From Nocardiopsis sp. JB363 (GTDB lineage Bacteria; Actinomycetota; Actinomycetes; Streptosporangiales; Streptosporangiaceae), in contig NZ_FRFF01000040.1 in the NCBI RefSeq assembly GCF_900143625.1, positions 53,634 to 117,633 on the forward strand: 64,000 bases of DNA, read 5' to 3'. The notes beneath the pieces are model-generated. The model did not search any database. It was not told the origin of the DNA and saw nothing but the letters and a program-made list of their open reading frames with translations. Numbering within the stretch: the first letter of the stretch is position 1; every line of letters begins with the position of its first letter. Positions 44,809-52,818 of the stretch are shown here, piece after piece. The position numbers were made by a program, and so were the translations under genes.

Positions 44809-44849
44809 CGATATCGCTTACTGTCCCGGCGTGAGAACAGGGAGAAACA

Positions 44850-45206
44850 ATGGCACGGAAACTGGTCATGCTCACCTACAACGTTCGCCCCGGAGTCCCC
44901 AGGGAGGAGTACGAGGAGTTCACGAGAACCGTCGACTACCCGATCTTCCGGCAGAACCCCCACATCATGGAGTACTCCAACTACATCGTCGCGGGGCAAG
45001 GGCGCGGCACAGGGGAGTGGTTCCAGCACTTCGACCTGATGTTCGTCGATGACCTGGAGGGATTCGACGCCGGAGGCAAGCTGCACTTCGGGGACGCCGT
45101 GATCCTCGAACACGCCCAGAAGTGGCGCGACCGTTGGGGAAAGGACCCCGAGACCGGCTGGAGAAGTGACGTCAACATCACGTATGCCAATGAGATCTGG
45201 GGATGA
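44850..45206 (+). CDS. RedY/dimeric alpha-beta-barrel-like small protein
   Basis: The 118-aa protein follows AGGGAG. The pattern LTYNVRPGVPREEYEEFTRT, EWFQHFDLMFVDDLEGFD and a C-terminal DVNITYANEIWG is typical of RedY-like dimeric alpha/beta barrels (Dabb/EthD relatives). These often act as cofactor-free oxygenases, isomerases or lyases on small rings. It closes operon A, and a strong terminator follows. Confidence 0.7.
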   Translation: MARKLVMLTYNVRPGVPREEYEEFTRTVDYPIFRQNPHIMEYSNYIVAGQGRGTGEWFQHFDLMFVDDLEGFDAGGKLHFGDAVILEHAQKWRDRWGKDPETGWRSDVNITYANEIWG

Positions 45207-45262
45207 TCTTCGAGGGTTCATCGCGCTGATGTAAAACGTCGTTCGAATTCCATGGTGATGAC

Positions 45263-45310
45263 AGGCCCCCGGCCGGTACGGCCGGGGGCCTATACCCCTA
45301 TGCGTTTTTT
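45263..45310 (+). terminator. Terminator of catabolic operon A
   Basis: Perfect arms GGCCCCCGGCCG (45264-45275) and CGGCCGGGGGCC (45279-45290) around GTA, extended by one A-T pair, with TTTTTT at 45305-45310. It separates operon A from operon B. Confidence 0.9.
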
Positions 45311-45334
45311 ATCGGATGCCGGAAAAATTGACGA

Positions 45335-45364
45335 TTGACTTATGGATCGCTCATTGCCTAACCT
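45335..45364 (+). promoter_or_regulatory. Sigma70-type promoter of catabolic operon B
   Basis: TTGACT (45335-45340), an 18-base spacer, then TAACCT (45359-45364), in an A/T-rich patch right after the terminator. The predicted start point is near 45371. Confidence 0.75.
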
Positions 45365-45378
45365 CTAAGCGGACCGGC

Positions 45379-45395
45379 GTTCCCGCCAAGGGAAC
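45379..45395. promoter_or_regulatory. IclR-type operator 3
   Basis: GTTCC-CGCCAAG-GGAAC has the same arms and spacing as the two sites before operon A and the same place relative to the promoter (15-20 bases past the -10). Confidence 0.8.
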
Positions 45396-45418
45396 GAAAT
45401 GAAAGGGAGTGGAAGTCG

Positions 45419-46615
45419 ATGCCAAGAGCACCGCTCGAAGGACTGCGGGTCCTGGACGTGTCCACCATCCTCGCGGGTCCACTGTGCTGCCAGATCCTCG
45501 GCGACCAGGGCGCCGACGTGATCAAGGTCGAGCACCCGGTACTGGCGGACGGGATGCGCGGGCACGGGCCGGCCAAGGAGGGCGTCCCCCTCTGGTGGAA
45601 GGAGATCTCCCGGAACAAGCGCGCCCTGGCACTGGACCTGTCCACCCCCGAAGGCGCGCGCATCCTCCGGACCCTGGTGCGCGAGGCCGACGTACTCGTG
45701 GAGAACTTCCGCCCCGGAACACTGGAGAGATGGGGACTCGACCCCGAGACGCTCCACCGGGACAACCCCGCCCTGGTCCTGCTCCGGGTGACCGGGTTCG
45801 GACAGAAGGGCCCCTACGCGAGCCGTCCCGGCTTCGGCACCCTCGCCGAGGCGATGAGCGGCTTCGCGCACCTGACGGGCCCCGCGGACGGGCCACCCAC
45901 CCTTCCGGCCTTCGGACTCGCCGACAGCATCTGTGGCCTCGCCGCCGCGTCGGCGGCCCTGACCGCCCTGTACGCGCGCGAACACAACGGCGGCAAGGGA
46001 GAGGTGATCGACATCAACCTCCTGGAACCCATCATGGCCGCGGTGGGGCCCGGCCCCACCGTCTACGACCAACTGGGCACGGTCGGCCACCGCAACGGCA
46101 ACCGATCGCACAACAACTCCCCCCGCAACACCTACCGGACCAAGGAGGGGAAGTGGGTCGTGGTCTCCTCCAGCGCCCAGCGCATCGCCGAGAGGCTGCT
46201 GGAACTCGTCGGTCACCCGGAGGTCGTCGAGGAGGAGTGGTTCCGCACGGGAGCCGGCCGAGCCGCCCACGCGGACCTGCTCGACGGTCACGTCGGTGAC
46301 TGGATCGCTCAGCGCACCCTCCCCGAACTGGAGACGGCCTTCGCCGAGGCGGGCGTCGCCCTGGCCCCCGTGTACGACGCGCGGGACCTGACCGAGGACC
46401 CGCACGTTCGCGAGACGGACATGCTGACCCGGGTCGAGGACGACGAGCTCGGCAGCGTCCTCATGCACAACGTCATGTGGCGAGCGCTCAACGCGCCCGG
46501 GGGCATCCGCTTCACCGGGCGTCCTCTGGGAGCCGACACCGAGACCATCCTCGACGAACTCGGGATGGACACAGACGAGATCGAGAACCTACGTGAACGG
46601 CGGATCATCGCGTGA
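45419..46615 (+). CDS. CaiB/BaiF family-III CoA-transferase
   Basis: The 398-aa protein has LEGLRVLDVSTILAGP, LGDQGADVIKVEHP, RNKRALALDLSTPEG, VENFRPGTLERWGL and the catalytic Asp in FGLADSICGLAAA. It moves CoA between carboxylates without net ATP cost. GAAAGGGAG precedes the start. As first gene of operon B it probably activates the ring-opened dicarboxylate for later cleavage by the CitE-like protein. Confidence 0.93.
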   Translation: MPRAPLEGLRVLDVSTILAGPLCCQILGDQGADVIKVEHPVLADGMRGHGPAKEGVPLWWKEISRNKRALALDLSTPEGARILRTLVREADVLVENFRPGTLERWGLDPETLHRDNPALVLLRVTGFGQKGPYASRPGFGTLAEAMSGFAHLTGPADGPPTLPAFGLADSICGLAAASAALTALYAREHNGGKGEVIDINLLEPIMAAVGPGPTVYDQLGTVGHRNGNRSHNNSPRNTYRTKEGKWVVVSSSAQRIAERLLELVGHPEVVEEEWFRTGAGRAAHADLLDGHVGDWIAQRTLPELETAFAEAGVALAPVYDARDLTEDPHVRETDMLTRVEDDELGSVLMHNVMWRALNAPGGIRFTGRPLGADTETILDELGMDTDEIENLRERRIIA

Positions 46616-47475
46616 CCACCACGAACCCGCACACCGGCACCGCTGCCACCGCTCCTGACGGCGACACCCTCTTGCGGGCGGTCTCCGAGGGGGTGGCCGT
46701 GTACGACCTGGGCCGACCACTGAAGGTCGGCATGCCCCAATCACCGAACCACCCCGCCTACTGGCACACCCTTCCACGCCGCCACGGCGACATGGTGCGG
46801 GAGGACGGAGGCTCGGCGGCCAACGACATGATCACCATGGGCACCCACGTGGGCACCCACGTGGACGCACTCGCCCACGTCTCCCACGAGGGTCTCCTCC
46901 ACGGTGGAGCCGACGCGGTCGAAGCGGGCCGTGGTGGACGCTACCTGGAACACGGGGTCCACACCATCGCCCCGATGGTCGGCCGTGGCGTACTCCTGGA
47001 CGTGCCCGCGGCACAGGGGACACCGGAGGGCTGCCCTCCCGGATACGAGATCACCCCGGCCGACCTCGAACACGCCGAGAGCGTGCAGGGGACCCCCGTC
47101 CGTGAAGGCGACGTGGTCCTGGTGCGCAGCGGTTGGGGGCGCCACTTCGACGCGGACCCGACCCGCTACACCGGACGCGAGAGCGGGGTGCCCGGGGTCG
47201 GCGCGCGAGGAGCGTCGTGGATCGCCCGACGCGGCGCGCGTGCGACGGGGGCCGACACCATCGCCTTCGAACGGTTGGCCCCCGGGGCGGGGCACGCGGT
47301 CCTGCCCGCGCACCGCATCCTGCTGGTGGAACACGGCGTGTACATCATCGAGGCGATGGATCTGGAGGAGGTGGCGGCCGAGGGGATCCACGAGTTCACC
47401 TTCGTCATGGCGCCCCTGCCCCTGGTCGGCGCCACCGGATCCCCCGTCCGTCCGCTCGCGGTGGTGAACCGATGA
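46612..47475 (+). CDS. Cyclase-family (kynurenine-formamidase-like) metal hydrolase
   Basis: The 287-aa protein starts with GTG in a four-base overlap. MGTHVGTHVDALAH contains the metal motif HxGTHxD of the family; LVRSGWGRHF and GVYIIEAMDLEEV are also typical. The family hydrolyses N-formyl or other amides, as in KynB and isatin hydrolase. It may hydrolyse an amide or lactam from ring opening. Confidence 0.9.
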   Translation: MTTTNPHTGTAATAPDGDTLLRAVSEGVAVYDLGRPLKVGMPQSPNHPAYWHTLPRRHGDMVREDGGSAANDMITMGTHVGTHVDALAHVSHEGLLHGGADAVEAGRGGRYLEHGVHTIAPMVGRGVLLDVPAAQGTPEGCPPGYEITPADLEHAESVQGTPVREGDVVLVRSGWGRHFDADPTRYTGRESGVPGVGARGASWIARRGARATGADTIAFERLAPGAGHAVLPAHRILLVEHGVYIIEAMDLEEVAAEGIHEFTFVMAPLPLVGATGSPVRPLAVVNR

Positions 47476-48896
47476 CCGACACCGTCGCCCGTTCCCTCGC
47501 CCACTTCGCCTGGGGCCTCACCGACCAGGGCGTACCCGACGAGGTGGCCGGCAGCGTTCGCCACCGCGTGCTGGACACCCTGGGTCTGTGCGTGGCCGCC
47601 CACCGGCTCCCCACCAGTACCGCGGTGATCGAACACGTCATCGACCAGGGAGGACGTCCCCAGGCGGGGATCATCGGGACGTCGGAACGTGTTCCGGCCC
47701 CCCTGGCGGCGCTGGCCAACGGGGTGCTCGCCCACTCCCTCGACTACGACGACACGCACCTGCCCTCGATCCTGCACCCGAGCGCCGTCGTCGTCCCCGC
47801 CGCCCTGGCCGCCGCCGAACACGTCCAGGCCCGGGGCAGGGACGTCGAACGCGCCATCGCCGCCGGTCTGGAGGTCACCGTTCGCCTGGGCATGGCCGGA
47901 TACGACCGGAAGCTGGGCAACTCCGTGTTCTTCGAACACGGGCAGCACGCCACCTCCATCTGCGGTGCCATGGGCGCCGCCGTGGCCGCGTCGATGCTGC
48001 TCGGTGAGGGGCCCGAGGACATCGTCCACGCCCTGGGGCTGACCGCCTCCTTCGCCTCCGGGCTGATCGAGGCCAACCGCACCGGAGGAACCGTCAAGCG
48101 CCTGCACTGTGGTTGGGCGGCCCAGTCCGCGCTCAACGCCGCGCAGCTCGTGGCGCGCGGGTTCACCGGACCGCCCACGGTCATCGAGGGGCGGTTCGGA
48201 TTCCTCCGGGCCTTCCTTCGAGAGGACTCCGACGTGGACACCATCACCGACGGGTTGGGCGAGGACTGGGAAGTGCCCGGGATCTTCTTCAAGCCCTATC
48301 CGGCCAACCACTTCACCCACACCGTCATCGACGCCGGCATCCGCTTGCGCGGTCGTGTCGACGCCGAGGACATCGTCGGTGTGGAGGTCGGGGTCCCCGC
48401 CGCGGTGATCCGGACCATCGGTGAGCCCATCGACGTCAAGCGCACACCGGAGACCGGTTACCAGGCCCAGTTCAGCGCGCCCTACGCCCTGGTGGCGGGG
48501 TTGCTGGGTGGAGGAGGCCTGGGCGTGGGCACCGACGACTTCACCGACGACCTCGCCCGCGACCCGCGCAGGCGGGACCTCATGGCCCTGGTCGACGTCG
48601 TACCGGACGCCCTCTGCGACAGCCTCTACCCGTACCAGTTCCCGGCGGTGGTCACCGTGCGGACCCGGGACGGACGGCGGTTGCGCGAGGAGGTCCTGGA
48701 GAACCGTGGTGGTCCCGCTCGTCCGCTCAGCGACGACGAGATCACCCGCAAGTTCCTCGACAACACCTCCCAACGGCTGCCCGACGCCCAGGCCATGGCC
48801 GCTCGGGAACTGGCCCTGAACCTGGGCGACCTGGAGGAGACGGGGCGGCTCGTGCGCGCGCTCGAACCTCCGGTCTCGCACACCGCAACGCAGTGA
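47472..48896 (+). CDS. MmgE/PrpD-family protein 2
   Basis: The 474-aa protein has VRHRVLDTLGLCVAAHRL, LANGVLAHSLDYDDTHL (catalytic Asp-rich loop), GLEVTVRLGMAG and KPYPANHFTHTVIDAG. It is a full-length member of the 2-methylcitrate dehydratase/aconitate decarboxylase family, closer to the canonical DYDDT form than copy 1. It may hydrate or dehydrate the CoA- or free-acid intermediate. It follows the cyclase gene with an ATGA overlap. Confidence 0.92.
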   Translation: MTDTVARSLAHFAWGLTDQGVPDEVAGSVRHRVLDTLGLCVAAHRLPTSTAVIEHVIDQGGRPQAGIIGTSERVPAPLAALANGVLAHSLDYDDTHLPSILHPSAVVVPAALAAAEHVQARGRDVERAIAAGLEVTVRLGMAGYDRKLGNSVFFEHGQHATSICGAMGAAVAASMLLGEGPEDIVHALGLTASFASGLIEANRTGGTVKRLHCGWAAQSALNAAQLVARGFTGPPTVIEGRFGFLRAFLREDSDVDTITDGLGEDWEVPGIFFKPYPANHFTHTVIDAGIRLRGRVDAEDIVGVEVGVPAAVIRTIGEPIDVKRTPETGYQAQFSAPYALVAGLLGGGGLGVGTDDFTDDLARDPRRRDLMALVDVVPDALCDSLYPYQFPAVVTVRTRDGRRLREEVLENRGGPARPLSDDEITRKFLDNTSQRLPDAQAMAARELALNLGDLEETGRLVRALEPPVSHTATQ

Positions 48897-48939
48897 TCCC
48901 CACCCGGCCGTAGAAGAAGCAACAGAAAAGGTCCGCGCC

Positions 48940-50409
48940 ATGTCCTTCGACCTCATCGTCACCAACGCAGCCGTCGTGCACCACTCCGCCCCCGAGCCCA
49001 CCATCGCCGACATCGGCGTGATCGGGGGCCGCGTCGCCGAGGTCGCCCCCGGCCTCGACCGGACCGGAGCGGGCAAGATCGTGGACGCCGGTGGCAGACT
49101 CGCCTTCCCCGGCCTCGTCGACGCCCACCAGCACTGGGGCATCTACAACCCCCTCTCCGTGGACGCGGAGAAGGAGAGCCGGGCCTGCGCCCAGGGGGGC
49201 GTCACCACGGCCCTGAACTACATGCGCACCGGTCAGTACTACATGAACAGCGGTGGCAGCTACGAGGAGGTCTTCCCCCAGGTCCTGAAGGCCGTCGAGT
49301 CGCGTTCCCACGTCGACTACACCTTCCACCTCGCACCGATGATGGGGGAGCACATCCGTGAGATCCCGCGTCTGGTGGAGGAACACGGGGTCACCTCGTT
49401 CAAGATCTTCATGTTCTACGGCAGCCACGGGCTGCACGGCCGATCCAGCGACCAGAACTCCTTCCTCATGATCCCGGAGGGGGAGCGCTACGACCTGGCC
49501 CACTTCGAGTTCGTCATGCGCGGTGTCCAGGAGGCCCGCCGACGCTTCCCCGACCTGGCCGACGAGATCTCGCTGTCGCTGCACTGCGAGACGGCCGAGA
49601 TCATGACCGCCTACACCCGGATGGTCGAGGAGGAGGGCGAACTGTCCGGGCTGGAGGCCTACAGCGCTTCCCGTCCGCCCCACTCCGAGGGCCTGGCCGT
49701 GACCATCGCCTCCTACCTGGCGCACGAGACCGAACTGCCCACCATCAACCTGCTCCACCTCACCTCCGCGAAGGCCATGGAAGCCGCCATGACCATGGCG
49801 CGCGCCTTCCCGCACATCGACTTCCGCCGCGAGGTCACGGTGGGCCACCTGCTCGCCGACTACACCACCGCCTCGGGTGTCGGCGGCAAGGTCAACCCGC
49901 CCCTGCGCAGCCGTGACGACGTGGAGGCGCTCTGGGGGCACGTGCTCCGGGGCGAGGTCGACTGGGTCGTCAGCGACCACGCCTGCTGCCGTGAGGAGGA
50001 CAAGTTCGGCGACCCGGCCGAGGACGTCTTCCTGGCCAAGTCCGGATTCGGGGGCGCGGAATACCTGCTGCCGGGCATGGTGACCGAGGCCTCCCGGCGC
50101 GGGCTGCCCCTGGGCGAGGTCGCCCGACTGACCTCCTGGAACCCCGCGCAGCGCTTCGGCCTGCGCACCAAGGGCGCCATCGAGGCCGGATTCGACGCCG
50201 ACTTCACCCTCGTGGACCCGGAGAGGACGTGGACGGTGCGGGCCGAGGACTCGGAGTCCGCACAGGAGTACACCCCCTTCGAGGGCTTCGAACTCAACGC
50301 GGCCGTCACCGACACCTTCCTGCGCGGGCGGCACGTGCTGGTCGACGGCGTGGTGACCGGTGAACCCGGCGGGGAGTACCAGGCCCGTCCCACGGGTCGA
50401 GGCCGATGA
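48940..50409 (+). CDS. Hydantoinase/dihydropyrimidinase-fold amidohydrolase
   Basis: The 489-aa protein has the metal set in order: DAHQHWG, the carbamylated-Lys region TSFKIFMFYGSHG, LHCETAEIM, LLHLTSAKAM and VVSDHACC. Length and order match D-hydantoinase/dihydropyrimidinase/allantoinase, with His-x-His kept. Such enzymes open cyclic amides and imides. Together with a molybdenum hydroxylase and an ene-reductase it recalls enamidase of nicotinate fermentation. It overlaps the CitE gene by four bases. Confidence 0.92.
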   Translation: MSFDLIVTNAAVVHHSAPEPTIADIGVIGGRVAEVAPGLDRTGAGKIVDAGGRLAFPGLVDAHQHWGIYNPLSVDAEKESRACAQGGVTTALNYMRTGQYYMNSGGSYEEVFPQVLKAVESRSHVDYTFHLAPMMGEHIREIPRLVEEHGVTSFKIFMFYGSHGLHGRSSDQNSFLMIPEGERYDLAHFEFVMRGVQEARRRFPDLADEISLSLHCETAEIMTAYTRMVEEEGELSGLEAYSASRPPHSEGLAVTIASYLAHETELPTINLLHLTSAKAMEAAMTMARAFPHIDFRREVTVGHLLADYTTASGVGGKVNPPLRSRDDVEALWGHVLRGEVDWVVSDHACCREEDKFGDPAEDVFLAKSGFGGAEYLLPGMVTEASRRGLPLGEVARLTSWNPAQRFGLRTKGAIEAGFDADFTLVDPERTWTVRAEDSESAQEYTPFEGFELNAAVTDTFLRGRHVLVDGVVTGEPGGEYQARPTGRGR

Positions 50410-51278
50410 ATCCCCGGACCTACCTCTACGTGCCCGCCGACCAGGAGGACAAGCTCCTCAAGGCCGGCGGGACGCGGGTGGACGCGCTCATCCTCGACCT
50501 GGAGGACGCGGTGGCGCCCGACCGGAAGGACACGGCGAGGTCGAACCTGCGCACCTGGTTCGAACGGACCACCGACCGGTCGGCCCACGAACTCTGGGTC
50601 AGGGTCGACGCCGGCTCCGTGGAGGAGGACCTCGCGGTACTACCGGGCCACGGTCGTGTCGGTGTGGTCCTCCCCAAGGCCGAGCCCGAGACGCTCCACC
50701 GTCTGGACGACCTGCTCGGCCGGTGGGAGGAGGGCGCTGCGGTGCCGCGCGGAAGCGTTCGGGTACTGGCGTTGCTGGAGACCGCTCCGGGCATGGCGTC
50801 GGTCGATCAGGTGGCCCGGGCCCCACGGGTCCATCGGTTGGGCCTGGGGGAGGCGGACCTGGCGGCCGATCTCGGCCTGGTGCCCGGCCCCGAGCGGGAC
50901 GAGTTCGCCCCGTTGCGGATGTCGGTCGTGCTCGCCTCGGCCGTGGCCCGATTGCCTGCCCCCATCGGTCCGGTGGAGACGGCGGTGCGCGACGTCGAAC
51001 GGTTGCGCGAGGGCACGCGGAAGCTGCTCCGCCAGGGATTTCGGGCTCGGACCCTGCTCTCACCCCGCCAGATCCCCGTGGTCGAGGAGGTGTTCACCCC
51101 CTCCGAAGAGGAGGTGCGTCGAGCCGAAGCGGTGCTGTCCGCGCTGGAGGGGGAGGGGACCGGGGCCACGACGGACGAGCGCGGAGGCTTCGTCGACGAG
51201 GCCGTGGCCCGCGCGGCCCGCGAAGTGCTCTTGCGAACGGGGGCGGGGGGACAACAGGATGGGGTCCGTGCCGACTGA
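50406..51278 (+). CDS. HpcH/HpaI aldolase, CitE-like acyl-CoA lyase
   Basis: The 290-aa TIM barrel has YVPADQEDKLLKAGG, LILDLEDAVAPDRK, LALLETAPGM (metal Glu) and LGLGEADLAADLGL (metal Asp). The CitE/L-malyl- and citramalyl-CoA lyase group cleaves 3-hydroxyacyl-CoA thioesters to acetyl-CoA or propionyl-CoA and a 2-keto acid. After the CaiB CoA-transferase and an MmgE/PrpD protein it gives a natural cleavage step. The stop is 19 bases before the synthetase start. Confidence 0.92.
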   Translation: MNPRTYLYVPADQEDKLLKAGGTRVDALILDLEDAVAPDRKDTARSNLRTWFERTTDRSAHELWVRVDAGSVEEDLAVLPGHGRVGVVLPKAEPETLHRLDDLLGRWEEGAAVPRGSVRVLALLETAPGMASVDQVARAPRVHRLGLGEADLAADLGLVPGPERDEFAPLRMSVVLASAVARLPAPIGPVETAVRDVERLREGTRKLLRQGFRARTLLSPRQIPVVEEVFTPSEEEVRRAEAVLSALEGEGTGATTDERGGFVDEAVARAAREVLLRTGAGGQQDGVRAD

Positions 51279-51297
51279 CCTTGGAAGGGCAGGTGCC

Positions 51298-52818
51298 ATG
51301 ACCACTTCGACCACCTCCAGCCGCGTGGACGACATCCTCCACCGCAGCGCCGCGAGGACCCCCGACCGCACCGCCCTGGTCTTCGCGGACCGCACCTGGA
51401 CCTACGCCGAACTCGACGACGCGGTCACCCGCGCCGCCGCCCGCCTCCTGGGACTGGGCGCGACCAAGGGCGACCGGATCGCCGCCTACGGACGCAACTC
51501 CGACGCCTACCTCATCGGCTACCTGGCCTGTGCCCGCGCCGGGCTGGTGCACGTGCCCGTCAACTTCGCCCTCCAAGGCGAGGAACTGGCCTATCTGCTC
51601 GAACAGTCCGGCAGCAGTATGGTGCTGACCGACCCGGCGCTGCGGTCCGCGGTCGACGGGCTGCGTTCGCGTACCGGGATCGAACAGGTGCTGGAATTGC
51701 GTGGTGGCGCCGGTTCGCTGCTGACCGACGCCTCCGAGGGGCCGGTACCGGAATTGGACGTGGAGGTCGTCGACACCGACCTGGTGCAGCTGCTCTACAC
51801 CTCCGGGACCACCTCCCGACCCAAGGGCGCCATGATGACGCACCGCGCCCTGGTCCACGAGTACCTGTCCTCCCTGGTGGCCCTGGACCTGAGCGCCGAC
51901 GACGATCCGCTGCACGCGATGCCGCTGTACCACAGCGCCCAGATGCACGTCTTCCTCATGCCCTGGCTGGCCGTGGGCGCCACCAACACCCTCGTGGAGA
52001 CGCCCGACCCCACCGACCTGCTGCGTCGGATCGAGACCGACCGCCACGGCGCGTTCTTCGCCGCACCGACCCTGTGGGTCGCGTTGGCCGGCCACCCCGA
52101 GTTCGCCGACCGGGACCTCTCCAGCCTGCGCAAGGCCTACTACGGGGCCTCGATCATGCCCGGACCGGTCCTGGAGAGACTCCGCACGACCCTTCCCGAG
52201 CTGGGGTTCTACAACTGCTTCGGGCAGAGCGAGATCGGCCCGCTGGCCGCCGTGCTGCGACCCGAGGAGCACGACGACCGTCCCTCGTCCGCCGGACGGG
52301 CCGTCCTGTTCGTGGAGCTGCGGGTGGTCGACGGAGAGGGCCACGACGTGGCCCCGGGGGAGCCGGGCGAGCTGGTCTTCCGATCCCCGCAGCTGTGCGA
52401 GGGCTACTGGGACAAACCGGAGGACACCGCCGAGGCGTTCCGGGGCGGCTGGTTCCACTCCGGGGACCTGGTGCGCGCCGACGCCGAGGGCTACATCGAG
52501 ATCGTGGATCGGATCAAGGACGTCATCAACACCGGCGGCGTGATGGTGGCCTCCCGGGAGATCGAGGACGTGCTCTTCGCCCACGACCAGGTGGCCGAGG
52601 CCGCGGTGGTGGGGATGCCCGACGAGAAGTGGATCGAGGCGGTGACCGCCTTCGTGGTGCCCGCGCCCGGCGCCGACACCGACAAGCTCCCCGAAGCGCT
52701 GATCGAGCACGTGCGGGAGCGGTTGGCCCCGTTCAAGGTGCCCAAGGCGGTGCGGGTGGTGACGGAGCTGCCCCGCAACGCCTCGGGCAAGATCCTCAAG
52801 CGCGAACTGCGCGATTGA
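51298..52818 (+). CDS. Acyl-CoA synthetase (AMP-forming)
   Basis: The 506-aa ANL ligase has LLYTSGTTSRPKGAMMTHRA (A3), NCFGQSEIGP (A5), WFHSGDLVRADAEGY (A7) and NASGKILKRELRD with the A10 lysine. It is a medium- or short-chain acid-CoA ligase that should feed a product or the substrate itself into CoA metabolism. It ends operon B and overlaps by 23 bases the stop of the convergent fusion gene. Confidence 0.93.
   Translation: MTTSTTSSRVDDILHRSAARTPDRTALVFADRTWTYAELDDAVTRAAARLLGLGATKGDRIAAYGRNSDAYLIGYLACARAGLVHVPVNFALQGEELAYLLEQSGSSMVLTDPALRSAVDGLRSRTGIEQVLELRGGAGSLLTDASEGPVPELDVEVVDTDLVQLLYTSGTTSRPKGAMMTHRALVHEYLSSLVALDLSADDDPLHAMPLYHSAQMHVFLMPWLAVGATNTLVETPDPTDLLRRIETDRHGAFFAAPTLWVALAGHPEFADRDLSSLRKAYYGASIMPGPVLERLRTTLPELGFYNCFGQSEIGPLAAVLRPEEHDDRPSSAGRAVLFVELRVVDGEGHDVAPGEPGELVFRSPQLCEGYWDKPEDTAEAFRGGWFHSGDLVRADAEGYIEIVDRIKDVINTGGVMVASREIEDVLFAHDQVAEAAVVGMPDEKWIEAVTAFVVPAPGADTDKLPEALIEHVRERLAPFKVPKAVRVVTELPRNASGKILKRELRD

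Noticed and set aside
44805..44824. A promoter before the RedY-like gene (TTGACG at 44805)
   Set aside because: No -10 hexamer stands at 16-18 bases; the gene is better seen as the end of operon A.
47166..49142. A 658-codon - strand open frame opposite the MmgE/PrpD gene
   Set aside because: Same shadow effect; it crosses two real + strand genes and has low-complexity composition.
45419..51278. The known itaconate degradation pathway
   Set aside because: CaiB and CitE are present but the MaoC-type itaconyl-CoA hydratase is missing, and the neighbouring genes do not fit.
30662..52818. A classical allantoin or xanthine catabolic cluster
   Set aside because: There is a molybdenum hydroxylase, a hydantoinase fold and an AllA-like protein, but no urate oxidase, allantoicase or urease, and there are CoA-dependent and ene-reductase genes that purine breakdown does not need.
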